Assembly: GCA_035447065.1 (NCBI GenBank)
Contig: DAOTGJ010000013.1
Span: 12,580 to 76,579, forward strand
Direction of reading: 5' to 3'
DNA from: CALEMW01 sp035447065
GTDB lineage: Bacteria; Krumholzibacteriota; Krumholzibacteriia; LZORAL124-64-63
Length of the DNA stretch: 64,000 bases
Of the stretch, positions 45,123-53,102 are shown piece by piece; positions within the stretch are counted from its first letter, which is position 1, and every line of letters begins with the position of its first letter. Below the pieces are notes generated by a model. It was not told the origin of the DNA, did not search any database, and worked only from the letters and a program-made list of their open reading frames with translations. The translations under genes were made by a program, and so were the position numbers.

Positions 45123-45679
45123 GACGTCTCCTCGGGGTGGTGGATCGGGTCCAGGCCGGCGGCCAGGACCATGGCCTCCAGGGTCGGCTCGTCGGCGACG
45201 AGCGTGTCGAAGCCGGCCTCGCGCGCCGCCGCGGCGGTGGTGCCGCCGATGGCCACGCAGGGCGCGGTCGCCCCCCACGCCGCCGCGCATGCGCGCACGG
45301 CGGAGGGGCTGGCGAAGAAGATCAGGTCGTCCGCGCGCAGCGGCGCGTCGGGCAGCTCCGCGGGCGGCACNNNNNNNNNNNNNNNNNNNNNNNNNNNNNN
45401 NNNNNNNNNNNNNNNNNNNNNNNNNNNNNNNNNNNNNNNNNNNNNNNNNNNNNNNNNNNNNNNNNNNNNNCGCAGCCCGGCGTCGAAGAAGGAGCGCACG
45501 CCCTGGGGCGAGGTGAACAGGATCACGTCGGCCGCCGGCGCCGGATCCGGCACGGGCAGCCCGACGAAGCGCAGCAGCGGCAGCTCCAGCACCTCATGGC
45601 CCGCGGCCTCCAGCGCCGCGCGCCACGGCCGGCACTGCTCGGCCGTGCGGGTCAGCACGATGCGCCGCGCCGCGCCCAC
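45119..45679 (-). CDS. hemD: Uroporphyrinogen III synthase, interrupted by a scaffold gap
   Basis: Closes and inverts the linear tetrapyrrole. The N-terminal 69 residues (IVLTRTAEQCRPWRAALEAA, VILFTSPQGVRSFFDAGL) and the C-terminal 83 (DLIFFASPSAVRACAAAWG, CVAIGGTTAAAAREAGFDTL) match the two domains of HemD. The 100-N gap at 45371-45470 hides the middle; the usual length of about 250 residues implies roughly 290 nt are missing rather than 100. Start is GTG 45679, three bases after the hemC stop, with GGAG upstream. Sequence of the family is poorly conserved, so context carries part of this call. Confidence 0.88.
   Translation of the reverse strand: MGAARRIVLTRTAEQCRPWRAALEAAGHEVLELPLLRFVGLPVPDPAPAADVILFTSPQGVRSFFDAGLXXXXXXXXXXXXXXXXXXXXXXXXXXXXXXXXXXVPPAELPDAPLRADDLIFFASPSAVRACAAAWGATAPCVAIGGTTAAAAREAGFDTLVADEPTLEAMVLAAGLDPIHHPEETS
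45371..45470. other. Scaffold gap inside hemD
   Basis: 100 N of unknown true length. Flanks are not duplicated, so unlike the 41.6-kb gap real sequence is missing here. Frame continuity across it is accidental. Confidence 0.95.
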
Positions 45680-45682
45680 GGT

Positions 45683-46612
45683 TCAGGCTCCGCGGATCCG
45701 CGCGAAGGCCTCGTCCGCCAGCGCGCCGGCGTCGGGACCTTCCAGGGTGAAGGTCAGCGGTGCGGACTCGGGCGTGGCGCTCCAGTAGGCGGCCAGCCGG
45801 AAGCCGCCGCCCTGCCGCCGGATGTTCACGCCGAAGGGCAGCTGGCAGCCTCCGTCCAGCTTCTCCAGCAGACGGCGCTCGGCCTTCACGGGCACGGCGG
45901 CCTCCACCGTCTCCAGACGGTTGAGGAAGGACTTCAGCGGCTCCTCGTCCCGGCACTGCAGCGCCAGCATGCCCTGGGCGGGCGCGGGCACGAAGGTCTC
46001 CACGTCCAGCTCCACCACGTGCAGGTCCGAGAGGTCCAGCCCCAGCCGCGTCACGCCGGCCTTGGCCAGCAGGATGGCGTCGTACTGCCCCTCGCGCAGC
46101 TTGCGGATGCGCGTGGGCACGTTGCCCCGCAGGTCCGCGATCTCCAGGTCCGGCCGCAGCAGCTTGAGCTGCCCCTGCCGCCGCGCCGCGCTGGTCCCCA
46201 CCTTGGCGCCGTCGGCCAGGGGGATGGGCTGCTCCGCGCGCGCCGCGTCCACGCTCTCCTTGCGCACCAGCAGCAGCTCCCGCGGATCCTCGCGCCCGAT
46301 CAGGGCGCACACGGTCAGCCCCTCCGGCTGCTCGCTGGAGAGGTCCTTCATGGAGTGCACGGCCAGGTCCACGCGCCCGTCGAGCTGCGCGTCCTCCAGC
46401 TCCTTGGTGAAGAAGCCCTTGCCCTCGAGCTTGCTGAAGGGCACGTCGTCGATGCGGTCGCCGCGCGTCTCGATGATCACGAGCTCCGGCTCCGCGCCCA
46501 GCTCCTGCAGCAGATCGCGCACATGATGGGCCTGCCAGAGGGCCAGGTCGCTCCCACGCGTCCCGATGCGCAGGGGGCGGGGCAGTCCGGCGGGCGTGTT
46601 GGTGTCGTTCAC
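45683..46612 (-). CDS. hemC: Porphobilinogen deaminase (hydroxymethylbilane synthase)
   Basis: Polymerises four porphobilinogens. 309 residues. RIGTRGSDLALWQAHHV, VDLAVHSMKDL (catalytic Asp region), DLRGNVPTRIRKL and LDGGCQLPFGV, whose Cys carries the dipyrromethane cofactor, are all present. Start is GTG 46612 with GAGGAGG upstream. First gene of the hemCDBL unit. Confidence 0.96.
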   Translation of the reverse strand: MNDTNTPAGLPRPLRIGTRGSDLALWQAHHVRDLLQELGAEPELVIIETRGDRIDDVPFSKLEGKGFFTKELEDAQLDGRVDLAVHSMKDLSSEQPEGLTVCALIGREDPRELLLVRKESVDAARAEQPIPLADGAKVGTSAARRQGQLKLLRPDLEIADLRGNVPTRIRKLREGQYDAILLAKAGVTRLGLDLSDLHVVELDVETFVPAPAQGMLALQCRDEEPLKSFLNRLETVEAAVPVKAERRLLEKLDGGCQLPFGVNIRRQGGGFRLAAYWSATPESAPLTFTLEGPDAGALADEAFARIRGA

Positions 46613-46682
46613 GGGGCCTCCTCACAGGTCAACGGACAGTCCGATGTCCGCCGAAATGTAGGTCCCGAGCAGGGCTTTTGTG

Positions 46683-46769
46683 TCATGGAGGCGTCATATC
46701 AGAACGCCGAAACGCCGCCAATCCGTCCTTTTCATGGACCAGCCGATGACAGGCCGCGCAGAGGGTCAC
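46683..46769 (-). CDS. C-terminal fragment of an HNH endonuclease (cut by scaffold gap)
   Basis: The last 28 codons before a stop read VTLCAACHRLVHEKDG and then a basic tail. LCxxCHxLVH is the C-terminal half of an HNH nuclease motif (zinc-binding CxxC plus catalytic His). The rest lies in or beyond the 100-N gap at 46770. The minus-strand sequence on the other side of the gap (46870-47013) shows no nuclease similarity, so the gap hides at least 150 nt or so. The CAACH here is not a haem site. Confidence 0.6.
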   Translation of the reverse strand: MTLCAACHRLVHEKDGLAAFRRSDMTPP

Positions 46770-46869
46770 NNNNNNNNNNNNNNNNNNNNNNNNNNNNNNN
46801 NNNNNNNNNNNNNNNNNNNNNNNNNNNNNNNNNNNNNNNNNNNNNNNNNNNNNNNNNNNNNNNNNNNNN
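46770..46869. other. Scaffold gap upstream of hemC
   Basis: 100 N, flanks unrelated. It cuts the HNH gene. The 144 nt on its far side (46870-47013) is the leader of the next plus-strand gene and shows no other feature. Confidence 0.95.
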
Positions 46870-47013
46870 TGCGGTCCGGTTCCGGGAGGAGGTGTGGGGG
46901 AAGAATAGTAGAATATCGTGCCGGAATCAAGAAGAAAGTGTGCGAGACGAGTTGAATCTGTGATATCGTCCTCGCCGATCGCAATTCCATGCCGTCCCGA
47001 TCGGGAGAACCCT

Positions 47014-48102
47014 ATGCGCCGCAACATGATTCTCGTTATCAGCCTCCTCGTGCTCACCGCCCAGGCCCACGCCGGCACCGGCATCAACCTCTACGGCCTC
47101 TCCTGGCATCCGGATCGGGACGAGGTGGAGCGCTACGACTACCAGGAGACCCACCCCGGTCTCGGATTCCAGAGAGATGTGATGGTGGGCGAGCGCAGCC
47201 GCCTCGCTCTGGAGGCGGGCATCCTGGACGACTCCTCCCGCAACCTCAACTTCCACGGAGGCCTGTCCTACCGCCATCAGGCGTGGGGGCCGCTGTGGGC
47301 GGGGGCTGCGCTCTTCATCTCAGGCAGCAAGAGCGACTTCGACGGAGAGCCGGTGGGCGCGCTCCTCCCGCTGGCCACCCTGGTGACCGACCTGGGCGAG
47401 CTGAGCTGGACCTACGTTCCGGACACCAGCCGTCACCACGATTCCGGCGCCGTGCTCATGTACGCCACCCTCTTTCCTTGGGGGCGCACCCCGGCCGGTC
47501 ATGGACGGGGTTCTCCGTACGATGGCCTGCGCCGCGGGCTGGAGTTCCGGCTCGATCCCTCGGACGGACTGGATCAGTTCCGTTCCGTGGCGTTCGTTTT
47601 CCGACAGGTGGATCCCGCTGCCGGCGGGTTCCGCGTGGGCATCGAGTACAGCGGTAGGATCCGAGATCGTGATCGGAGCGGAGCCGACCCGGATCCCGAA
47701 TATGTTCCGGTCAATTCCGAGGAAGACTGGACCTCGAACTCCGCTTCCGTCTTCTGGGAAGCCCTCGATTTCCATGGTTCCGCCAAACGGGTCCGCGCCG
47801 TGACCGGCCTGGGCTGTTCGCTCGGCCACACCCTCATCTCCGAGTACGCAGCGGATTCGTCGGGGTATTTTAGATCCACCGTGCAGGTCGGCTGGTCCTT
47901 GGGACTCCGCGGCTCGCTGGGGGCGGAATGGAGGGTCGCGGAGGATCTGGTGCTCACGGCCGATACCTACGGCACCCTCTCTCTGCAGCGTGACGTCATC
48001 GATCAGCGGTACGAAAGCGGGCGGACCTATCGGACCGTGACCAAGGAATGGGGCATCAACGCCGTCGGGGCTTCCTTGGGGCTCGTCCTCTACTACGACT
48101 AG
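47014..48102 (+). CDS. Outer-membrane barrel-like exported protein
   Basis: 362 residues with signal peptide (MILVISLLVLTAQAHAG). INLYGLSWHPDR and ETHPGLGFQRDVM in the first 60 mature residues resemble small outer-membrane barrels of the NPGLG type; the remainder alternates amphipathic strands (VQVGWSLGLRGSLGAEWRV, NAVGASLGLVLYYD). The end YYD is not the classical terminal Phe. GGGAG lies 7 nt before the ATG at 47014. It converges with the response regulator gene, 3 nt between stops. Function unknown. Confidence 0.6.
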   Translation: MRRNMILVISLLVLTAQAHAGTGINLYGLSWHPDRDEVERYDYQETHPGLGFQRDVMVGERSRLALEAGILDDSSRNLNFHGGLSYRHQAWGPLWAGAALFISGSKSDFDGEPVGALLPLATLVTDLGELSWTYVPDTSRHHDSGAVLMYATLFPWGRTPAGHGRGSPYDGLRRGLEFRLDPSDGLDQFRSVAFVFRQVDPAAGGFRVGIEYSGRIRDRDRSGADPDPEYVPVNSEEDWTSNSASVFWEALDFHGSAKRVRAVTGLGCSLGHTLISEYAADSSGYFRSTVQVGWSLGLRGSLGAEWRVAEDLVLTADTYGTLSLQRDVIDQRYESGRTYRTVTKEWGINAVGASLGLVLYYD

Positions 48103-48105
48103 CCC

Positions 48106-48795
48106 CTAAACCTCCAACCGATACCCCACCCCATGCACCGTAACAATGTGCCTGGGCCGCCCCGGATCCTCCTCCAGGATCTTCCTCAAATTCAAAATGA
48201 AATTGTCCACCGTCCGCGTCGTGGGATACGCATCATACCCCCACACCCGGTCCAAAATCGTCCGCCGCTTCACCGGCTCCCCCGCCTTCTCGAACAGCAC
48301 CCGCAGGATCAGGGCCTCCTTCTCCTTCAGGTCCACCGTCCCGGTCGGCGTCTGCACCTTCATGGCGTTCAGATCCACCTGGCACTTGCCCACCGCCAGC
48401 AGCTTGGGCGCCGACGTCTCGCGGATCCATTCCTGGCGGCGGAAGATGCCCTTGATGCGGGCCAGGAGCTCCTGGAGGTTGAAGGGCTTGGTGATGTAGT
48501 CGTCGCCGCCCATCTCCAGGCCGCGGATGCGCTCCTCGTCGCGGCCGCGGGCGGTGAGGAAGAGCACCGGCACGCGGTCGCCCTCCTCGCGGATGCGGCG
48601 GCAGAACTCGAAGCCGTCCATGCCGGGCAGCATGACGTCCAGCAGGATGAGGTTCACCCCGCCGCGCTTCCAGTAGTGCATGCCCTCCTCGGCGGTCACG
48701 GCCATGACGGGCTCGTAGCCCTCCAGCTCCAGGTTGAGCCGCAGGCCGTCGGCCAGATGCTCGTCGTCCTCGACGACCAGGATGCGCGGGTTCAT
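48106..48795 (-). CDS. OmpR-family response regulator
   Basis: 229 residues. Receiver domain: acidic pair EDDE near residue 9-12, phospho-acceptor Asp in LILLDVMLPGMDG (about residue 53), FLTARG and the Lys in YITKPFNLQEL. C-terminal winged helix with LDRVWGYDAYPTTRTVDNFI and HIVTVHGVGYRLEV. Its ATG overlaps the end of the upstream sensor kinase gene by 4 nt, giving a coupled two-component pair. Targets unknown. Confidence 0.93.
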   Translation of the reverse strand: MNPRILVVEDDEHLADGLRLNLELEGYEPVMAVTAEEGMHYWKRGGVNLILLDVMLPGMDGFEFCRRIREEGDRVPVLFLTARGRDEERIRGLEMGGDDYITKPFNLQELLARIKGIFRRQEWIRETSAPKLLAVGKCQVDLNAMKVQTPTGTVDLKEKEALILRVLFEKAGEPVKRRTILDRVWGYDAYPTTRTVDNFILNLRKILEEDPGRPRHIVTVHGVGYRLEV

Positions 48796-49898
48796 GCGTC
48801 CTCCTCGCAGGCGGGCAGGTCCAGGGTGAAGGTGGAGCCGCGGCCCTCCTCGCTCTCCAGCTCGACGGCGCCGCCCATGCCCTCCACGTAGCGCCGGACA
48901 AGATACAGTCCCAGGCCGGATCCGCGCGGGCGCTTGTTCAGCGAGCCCGACGGCGCGTCCAGCCGCGTGAAGCTCTCGAAGATGCGCTGGCGGTCCTTGC
49001 GGGCGATGCCCGGGCCCTCGTCCGCCACGGACAGGCGGTGGCGCTTGCCGCGCGTCTCCAGAGCGATGGTGATGCGCGCCGGCGGGGGGCTGTACACCGC
49101 GGCGTTGCGCACCAGGTTGCGCAGGGCCAGGGAGAAGCCCTCGCGGTCGCCGCGCACGAACCGGCCCTGGGGCAGGTCCGTGGCCACGCGCGCGCCCATG
49201 CCGTCCAGCATGGGGGCCATGTCCTCCAGCACCAGCTGGGTCTCGTGGGCCAGGTCCAGCACCGCGTCGCGGTCGCGGCCCAGCTCCTCCTCGCGGCTCA
49301 CGGCCAGCACCTGCTCCACCATGCCCTCCAGGCGCTCCACGTCCTCCAGCATGGTGGCGCGGATGCGGCGGGCCTTGGCCTCGTCCAGATCGGGACGGTT
49401 GAGGGTCTCCGTGTAGAGGCGCAGGCTGGCCAGGGGCGTCTTGAACTCGTGGGTGGCGCCGGCCAGGAAGAGCTCGCGGGCCTTCTTGAAGTCGCGCTCG
49501 CGGCGGAAGGCCAGCGTGAGCACGGTGGTGCCGGCGAAGAGCAGGAGCATGAAGAACGCGCCTTCTGTCATGAACATGCGGCGGCGGCGCTTGGCCTCGT
49601 GGTGGATGGCCTCGTGGACCTTCATGTCCACCTGCACGTCCCAGTCACGGCCGTTCCAGACGAAGCGCAGGTAGGGGTAGCGCTCGCCCAGCACGCTCAC
49701 CGGGTCGTGGGCCACGTCGGGCACCGTGGTGATGAGGTAGGCGGCGTGGAGGCGGTCCGTGGTCAGGCGCTGCAGCATGTAGCGCTCGTAGTTCCGGCCC
49801 TCCTGGGTCATGTAGTAGACCCACCAGATCCCGATGGTGACGATCAGCGTCACCAGGATCCCGTAGACCAGTCCCAGGTTGTTCTGCAGTCGGCGCAT
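48792..49898 (-). CDS. Sensor histidine kinase, membrane-bound
   Basis: 368 residues. TM1 about 9-30 and TM2 about 113-133 enclose an 80-residue periplasmic sensor region. Cytoplasmic part: H box ATHEFKTPLASLRLYTETL (phospho-His), N box NLVRNAAVY, G1 DEGPGIARKDRQ, F box FESFTRLD, G2 RGSGLGLYLVRRYV. No HAMP domain is evident. GAGGAG upstream of ATG 49898. First gene of the pair with the response regulator; the 231-nt space to the divergent RiPP-like precursor might carry shared control. Confidence 0.92.
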   Translation of the reverse strand: MRRLQNNLGLVYGILVTLIVTIGIWWVYYMTQEGRNYERYMLQRLTTDRLHAAYLITTVPDVAHDPVSVLGERYPYLRFVWNGRDWDVQVDMKVHEAIHHEAKRRRRMFMTEGAFFMLLLFAGTTVLTLAFRRERDFKKARELFLAGATHEFKTPLASLRLYTETLNRPDLDEAKARRIRATMLEDVERLEGMVEQVLAVSREEELGRDRDAVLDLAHETQLVLEDMAPMLDGMGARVATDLPQGRFVRGDREGFSLALRNLVRNAAVYSPPPARITIALETRGKRHRLSVADEGPGIARKDRQRIFESFTRLDAPSGSLNKRPRGSGLGLYLVRRYVEGMGGAVELESEEGRGSTFTLDLPACEEDA

Positions 49899-50052
49899 GG
49901 CGGCTCCTCGGTGGCGCGCATGGTAGCAGGCGGGCGCCGCGGCGTCACCTGTCCCCGCCGGGCGACGTCGGCCGCCGCGGGCGTGAGCGGGCGCGGACGC
50001 GACCGCGGCGCGCAACGTCGTCCCTGCCCTGGAAAACCGCAAGATTCCGCGT

Positions 50053-50068
50053 TGGGCCCCTCCTTGCT
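50053..50068 (+). promoter_or_regulatory. Sigma-54-like -24/-12 promoter before the RiPP-like precursor
   Basis: TGGGCCCCTCCTTGCT: GG at 50054-50055 and GC at 50066-50067 are 12 nt apart, with the favoured T before GG and TT before GC (consensus TGGCAC-N5-TTGCT; the CAC part is weak). Predicted transcription start near 50079, leader about 50 nt. A sigma-54 activator gene exists at the window's right edge. In GC-rich DNA chance matches are possible. Confidence 0.4.
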
Positions 50069-50129
50069 ATCTCCGCCGCGATGCCGTGGCCGAGGGGGCC
50101 GCGGCCCCATCCCAACGTGGAGGTACCCC

Positions 50130-50318
50130 ATGCCGAAGTCCCATCCCATCGACGAGAGCCTGGCCCGCCTGGGCGTGGAGGAGCTGGAGGAGCGCCTGGA
50201 GTTCGCGCCCATCCTGGCCGGCGACGGCGTCGTGGGCGCCCACGACTGCTGCAGCAACTTCTGCAGCTGCGAGGTGAAGCTGCCGGAGATCGTGGACGGC
50301 AAGCCGATCCTGGGCTGA
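50130..50318 (+). CDS. Cys-rich small peptide, putative RiPP precursor
   Basis: 62 residues. The first 38 look like a RiPP leader: charged, helical, with ARLGVEELEERLEFAPIL resembling leader motifs bound by recognition elements. A short Gly-rich break (AGDGVVGAH) precedes the cysteine cluster DCCSNFCSCE (Cys40, 41, 45, 47) and a tail EVKLPEIVDGKPILG. GGAGG lies 5-6 nt before the ATG. The gene is followed by an acyltransferase-like protein and an M50 membrane protease on the same strand. No radical SAM, YcaO or LanM enzyme is next to it. The precursor role is inferred from shape and context; a metal-binding or disulfide peptide is an alternative. Confidence 0.6.
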   Translation: MPKSHPIDESLARLGVEELEERLEFAPILAGDGVVGAHDCCSNFCSCEVKLPEIVDGKPILG

Positions 50319-50389
50319 TCCCGCGCGTCGGGGCGCCCTCCGTGCCGGGGGGCGCCCACCCGTCTTCCACCCGTGCCGAGGAGCATGCC

Positions 50390-51502
50390 GTGACCCCATC
50401 GCACCCATCGCGCAGCGCCCGGGCCTGGGCCCTGTGGAACCTGCGCGCCCTGCAGCCCCATGCCGACGCCGCCACGCTGGCGCAGCTCGAGGCCCGCCGC
50501 GAGCGCATCCGGGCCCTGGAGGAACGCGTGCTGACCCGGGGCCGCGGCGACACGGCCGGACTGCTGCGCGACGCCCGCGCCTTCTTCCAGGCCCACCCCG
50601 AGCTGCGCCGCGGGCTCGTGCTCTCGCTGCACATGGGACCGTACGGCCTGCTGCCGGCCCTGTACCTGGCGGCGGGGGTGGAGCCGTCGGTGGTGCTGGA
50701 CGGCGCGGCGCTGGAACGCATCCGTCCCGACGTGGAGCGGCGGCGCGGTCAGCTGGGCCTGAGCGGGGCCATCCGCTGGATCACCACGGACCGGCCCCTG
50801 TTCGCCGTGCGCATGCTGCGCGACCTGCGCGCCGGCACGCCCGTGGTGGTCTTCCTGGACGGCAACGCCGGCGCCGGCGGCCTGCGCGCCACCCGCGACG
50901 ACGGCATGCCCTATCGGCTGCCCGGCCGCACCATCCGCGTGCGCACGGGCCTGGGGCGGCTCATCCGCCGCACGGGCTGTCCGGTGCACGCCGTGTCCGT
51001 GCGCTGGCGCGACGACGGCGGCCTGGCCTGGCGCTGCGTCCGGCCGGGGGAGTGGAATCATCGCGCCACCGCGCGGCAGATCACCCGCCAGCTCTACGAC
51101 TGGCTCTTCGACGAGGTGGCCCGTTCCCCGGAGCAGTGGGGCTTCTGGCCCATGCTGGCGCGCACCAGCGAGTGCTTCACCAGCGCGGCCCTGGCCGGGG
51201 GCGAAGGACCCGAGGTGCTGGCGGCGCGCCGCGCGCGGTTCGCCGGCGCTCGGGAGCGGGCCGCGACCGTGCGCGCCCGGCTGGCCGCGGGCGTGCAGGT
51301 CTGGGAGCCCGACATCCTGGCGGATCAGGAGCGCCAGCGCTTCTGGACCGCCGCCGGTCTGCGCGACGAAGACCTGACCGCCCTGCGCGACGCCGAGCCC
51401 ACCCTGGACGAGCTCGCCGCCCGCCACGGCGTGGTCTGGGTGGACCACCACCTGCGCCGGCTGCATCTGCTGGGGCTGGTGGAGCTGCGGGACCCGTCGT
51501 GA
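50390..51502 (+). CDS. LPLAT-type acyltransferase-like protein with winged-helix C-terminus
   Basis: 370 residues, no TM or signal peptide. Residues about 74-210 resemble the LpxL/HtrB lysophospholipid acyltransferase family: LVLSLHMGPYGLLP (candidate catalytic His81), VVLDGAALERIRPDVERRRG, GTPVVVFLDGNAGAGG (Asp157), YRLPGRTIRVRTGLGRLIRR and TGCPVHAVSVRW. The last 45 residues (TLDELAARHGVVWVDHHLRR, LHLLGLVEL) look like the winged helix of PqqD-type peptide-binding domains. Start is GTG 50390 with GAGGAG upstream, 71 nt after the precursor. Its stop overlaps the M50 gene start (GTGA). I infer acylation of, or recognition of, the precursor peptide. Confidence 0.55.
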   Translation: MTPSHPSRSARAWALWNLRALQPHADAATLAQLEARRERIRALEERVLTRGRGDTAGLLRDARAFFQAHPELRRGLVLSLHMGPYGLLPALYLAAGVEPSVVLDGAALERIRPDVERRRGQLGLSGAIRWITTDRPLFAVRMLRDLRAGTPVVVFLDGNAGAGGLRATRDDGMPYRLPGRTIRVRTGLGRLIRRTGCPVHAVSVRWRDDGGLAWRCVRPGEWNHRATARQITRQLYDWLFDEVARSPEQWGFWPMLARTSECFTSAALAGGEGPEVLAARRARFAGARERAATVRARLAAGVQVWEPDILADQERQRFWTAAGLRDEDLTALRDAEPTLDELAARHGVVWVDHHLRRLHLLGLVELRDPS

Positions 51503-52458
51503 ACGGACGCCCCCTGGCCGACGGCCGCTGGCTCCTGGAGCACCGCGGCCGCCGCTGGACCGCGCCGGCGGATGTGGCGCGACGCTGGCTGCGCGACGGG
51601 CCGCCCGCGGGGCTGCTCGCACCGCCGCGCCGCCGCGCCCGCCGCCGGCCGCGGCTCACGCTGGCGCCGGCCCGGCTCGTGGCGTGCGCGGGACGGATCC
51701 TCGCGCCGCTCACGGCGGGACCGGCGCCGGCGCTGCTCGCCGCGGGCGGTCTGCTGGCGGTGGCGTCCGCGTGGGGACGGCCCTGCACGGCGTCCTGGCC
51801 GCAGGTCCTGGCCTGGGTGCTGGCGCTGGGCCTGCTCCATGAACTGGGCCATGCCGCCGGGCTGATCCGCGGCGGCGGCCGTCCGGGCGCCGTGGGGGTG
51901 GGGTGGGCCGTGGTGATGCCGGTGTTCTGGTGCGACGTTTCGGAGGTGGCGCTGCTGCCGCCCCGCGAGCGCGTGCGGGTCGACCTGGCGGGGCCGGCGC
52001 TCCAGCTCGGCGGCGCGGGCATCGCCACGCTGGGCGGCGCCGGCCTGGATCACGATGCGCTGATCCTGGCGGGGAGGGCCGCGGCCGCGGCGGCGCTCGT
52101 CAGCCTGCTGCCCCTGGGCCGCGGCGACGGCGGCTGGGCCCTGGCCGACGCCCTGGACCTGCCGGACCTGGCCGCGCCGCTGCCCGCCGCCGCGTCGCGC
52201 CGCCGCCGCCGCGCCGCGCGCGCCGTCCGCGCCGCGGCCGCCGCGACGCCGTGGCTGCTGCTGGGAGCCGCCCTGTGGCGGGGCCGTCGTCTCCTCCCCC
52301 TGGCGTGCACAGGCCCGCCGCTCCTGGTCGGTGCGGCGGGCCTGGCGGTGCTCCTTCTCCTGGTTCCGGCCACCCTCGCCCTGGGTCGCCGGAGCGCCGC
52401 GCTCCTCGCGGCGGATCGGCCTACTCGTCGAAGAAGTCCATGCGGTCCACGGGCATGA
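51499..52458 (+). CDS. M50-family intramembrane zinc protease
   Basis: 319 residues. Zinc site HELGH at 114-118 inside a TM helix (LAWVLALGLLHELGHAAGLI) and the second M50 motif LLPLGRGDGGW with the third ligand Asp210. At least five TM helices. The first 40 residues (DGRWLLEHRGRRW, ADVARRWL) could be a small PqqD-like domain, as in M50 proteases of RiPP clusters. GTG start overlaps the acyltransferase stop. The last 38 nt overlap the 3' end of the convergent PhoU gene, and the C-terminal 15 residues are Arg-rich, so the protein may have been extended past an older stop. It probably matures or exports the small peptide. Confidence 0.72.
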   Translation: MNGRPLADGRWLLEHRGRRWTAPADVARRWLRDGPPAGLLAPPRRRARRRPRLTLAPARLVACAGRILAPLTAGPAPALLAAGGLLAVASAWGRPCTASWPQVLAWVLALGLLHELGHAAGLIRGGGRPGAVGVGWAVVMPVFWCDVSEVALLPPRERVRVDLAGPALQLGGAGIATLGGAGLDHDALILAGRAAAAAALVSLLPLGRGDGGWALADALDLPDLAAPLPAAASRRRRRAARAVRAAAAATPWLLLGAALWRGRRLLPLACTGPPLLVGAAGLAVLLLLVPATLALGRRSAALLAADRPTRRRSPCGPRA

Positions 52459-53092
52459 TGATGGTGGACGCGATGTTGGACAGATGGCCGAAGATCCGTT
52501 TGTAGAAGCGCATGACCAGCACCAGGCAGACGGCGTCGCTGACCGAGAGCTCGCTGCGCGAGATGGCGGCGATGCGCTCCTCCAGGGCCACCCCCTGGGC
52601 CCGCGCCTTGTCGATGACCTTGCGGGCGCGCGCCTCGTCGCTCACGCGGAACGTCTCCGCGGTCTCCAGCATGAGGTCGCGCATGGGGTCGGCGAAGGGC
52701 TTGAGCTCGGTCTTGTAGAGGCTCAGGTCCGGGCTCTCGGGCATGAGGTCGGTGGCGGCGTCGTAGATGTTCTTGATGTAGTCGCCGATGCGCTCGGCGT
52801 CCTTCACCGCGTTCATGAAGATCAGGGCCGAGGGGATGTCCTTGGGGTCGGGCTCCAGGGCCAGGTGGGTGACCACGCTGCGGCGCACCTCGCGCTCCAG
52901 CACGTTCACGCGGCGGTCGCGGTCGTAGAGCTCGGCCTGGGCCTGGGCGTCGTCCATGCCCTCGATCAGCACGCGGTAGACGAACGTGTTCATGGACACG
53001 CAGATGTCCAGCATCTCGCCCACGCGGGCGCTGGTGCCCTGGCTCCAGTTGTCCTTGCGGAAGAGGTCGCGGATCGATCCGAACATGCTCAT
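52421..53092 (-). CDS. PhoU-domain protein
   Basis: 223 residues, all helical, PhoU type: VLEREVRRSVVTHLALEPD, AERIGDYIKNIYDAATDLM, and a C-terminal repeat SVSDAVCLVLVMRFYKRIFGH. It follows the Na/Pi cotransporter gene by 10 nt, so it most likely gates phosphate uptake through that transporter rather than the Pst system. Start 53092. Confidence 0.85.
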   Translation of the reverse strand: MSMFGSIRDLFRKDNWSQGTSARVGEMLDICVSMNTFVYRVLIEGMDDAQAQAELYDRDRRVNVLEREVRRSVVTHLALEPDPKDIPSALIFMNAVKDAERIGDYIKNIYDAATDLMPESPDLSLYKTELKPFADPMRDLMLETAETFRVSDEARARKVIDKARAQGVALEERIAAISRSELSVSDAVCLVLVMRFYKRIFGHLSNIASTIIMPVDRMDFFDE

Positions 53093-53102
53093 CGGGCACT
53101 CC

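Noticed and set aside
46683..46769. CAACH as a haem-binding site
   Set aside because: It sits in LCAACHRLVHE, the zinc/catalytic part of an HNH nuclease, and the fragment has no export signal in view.
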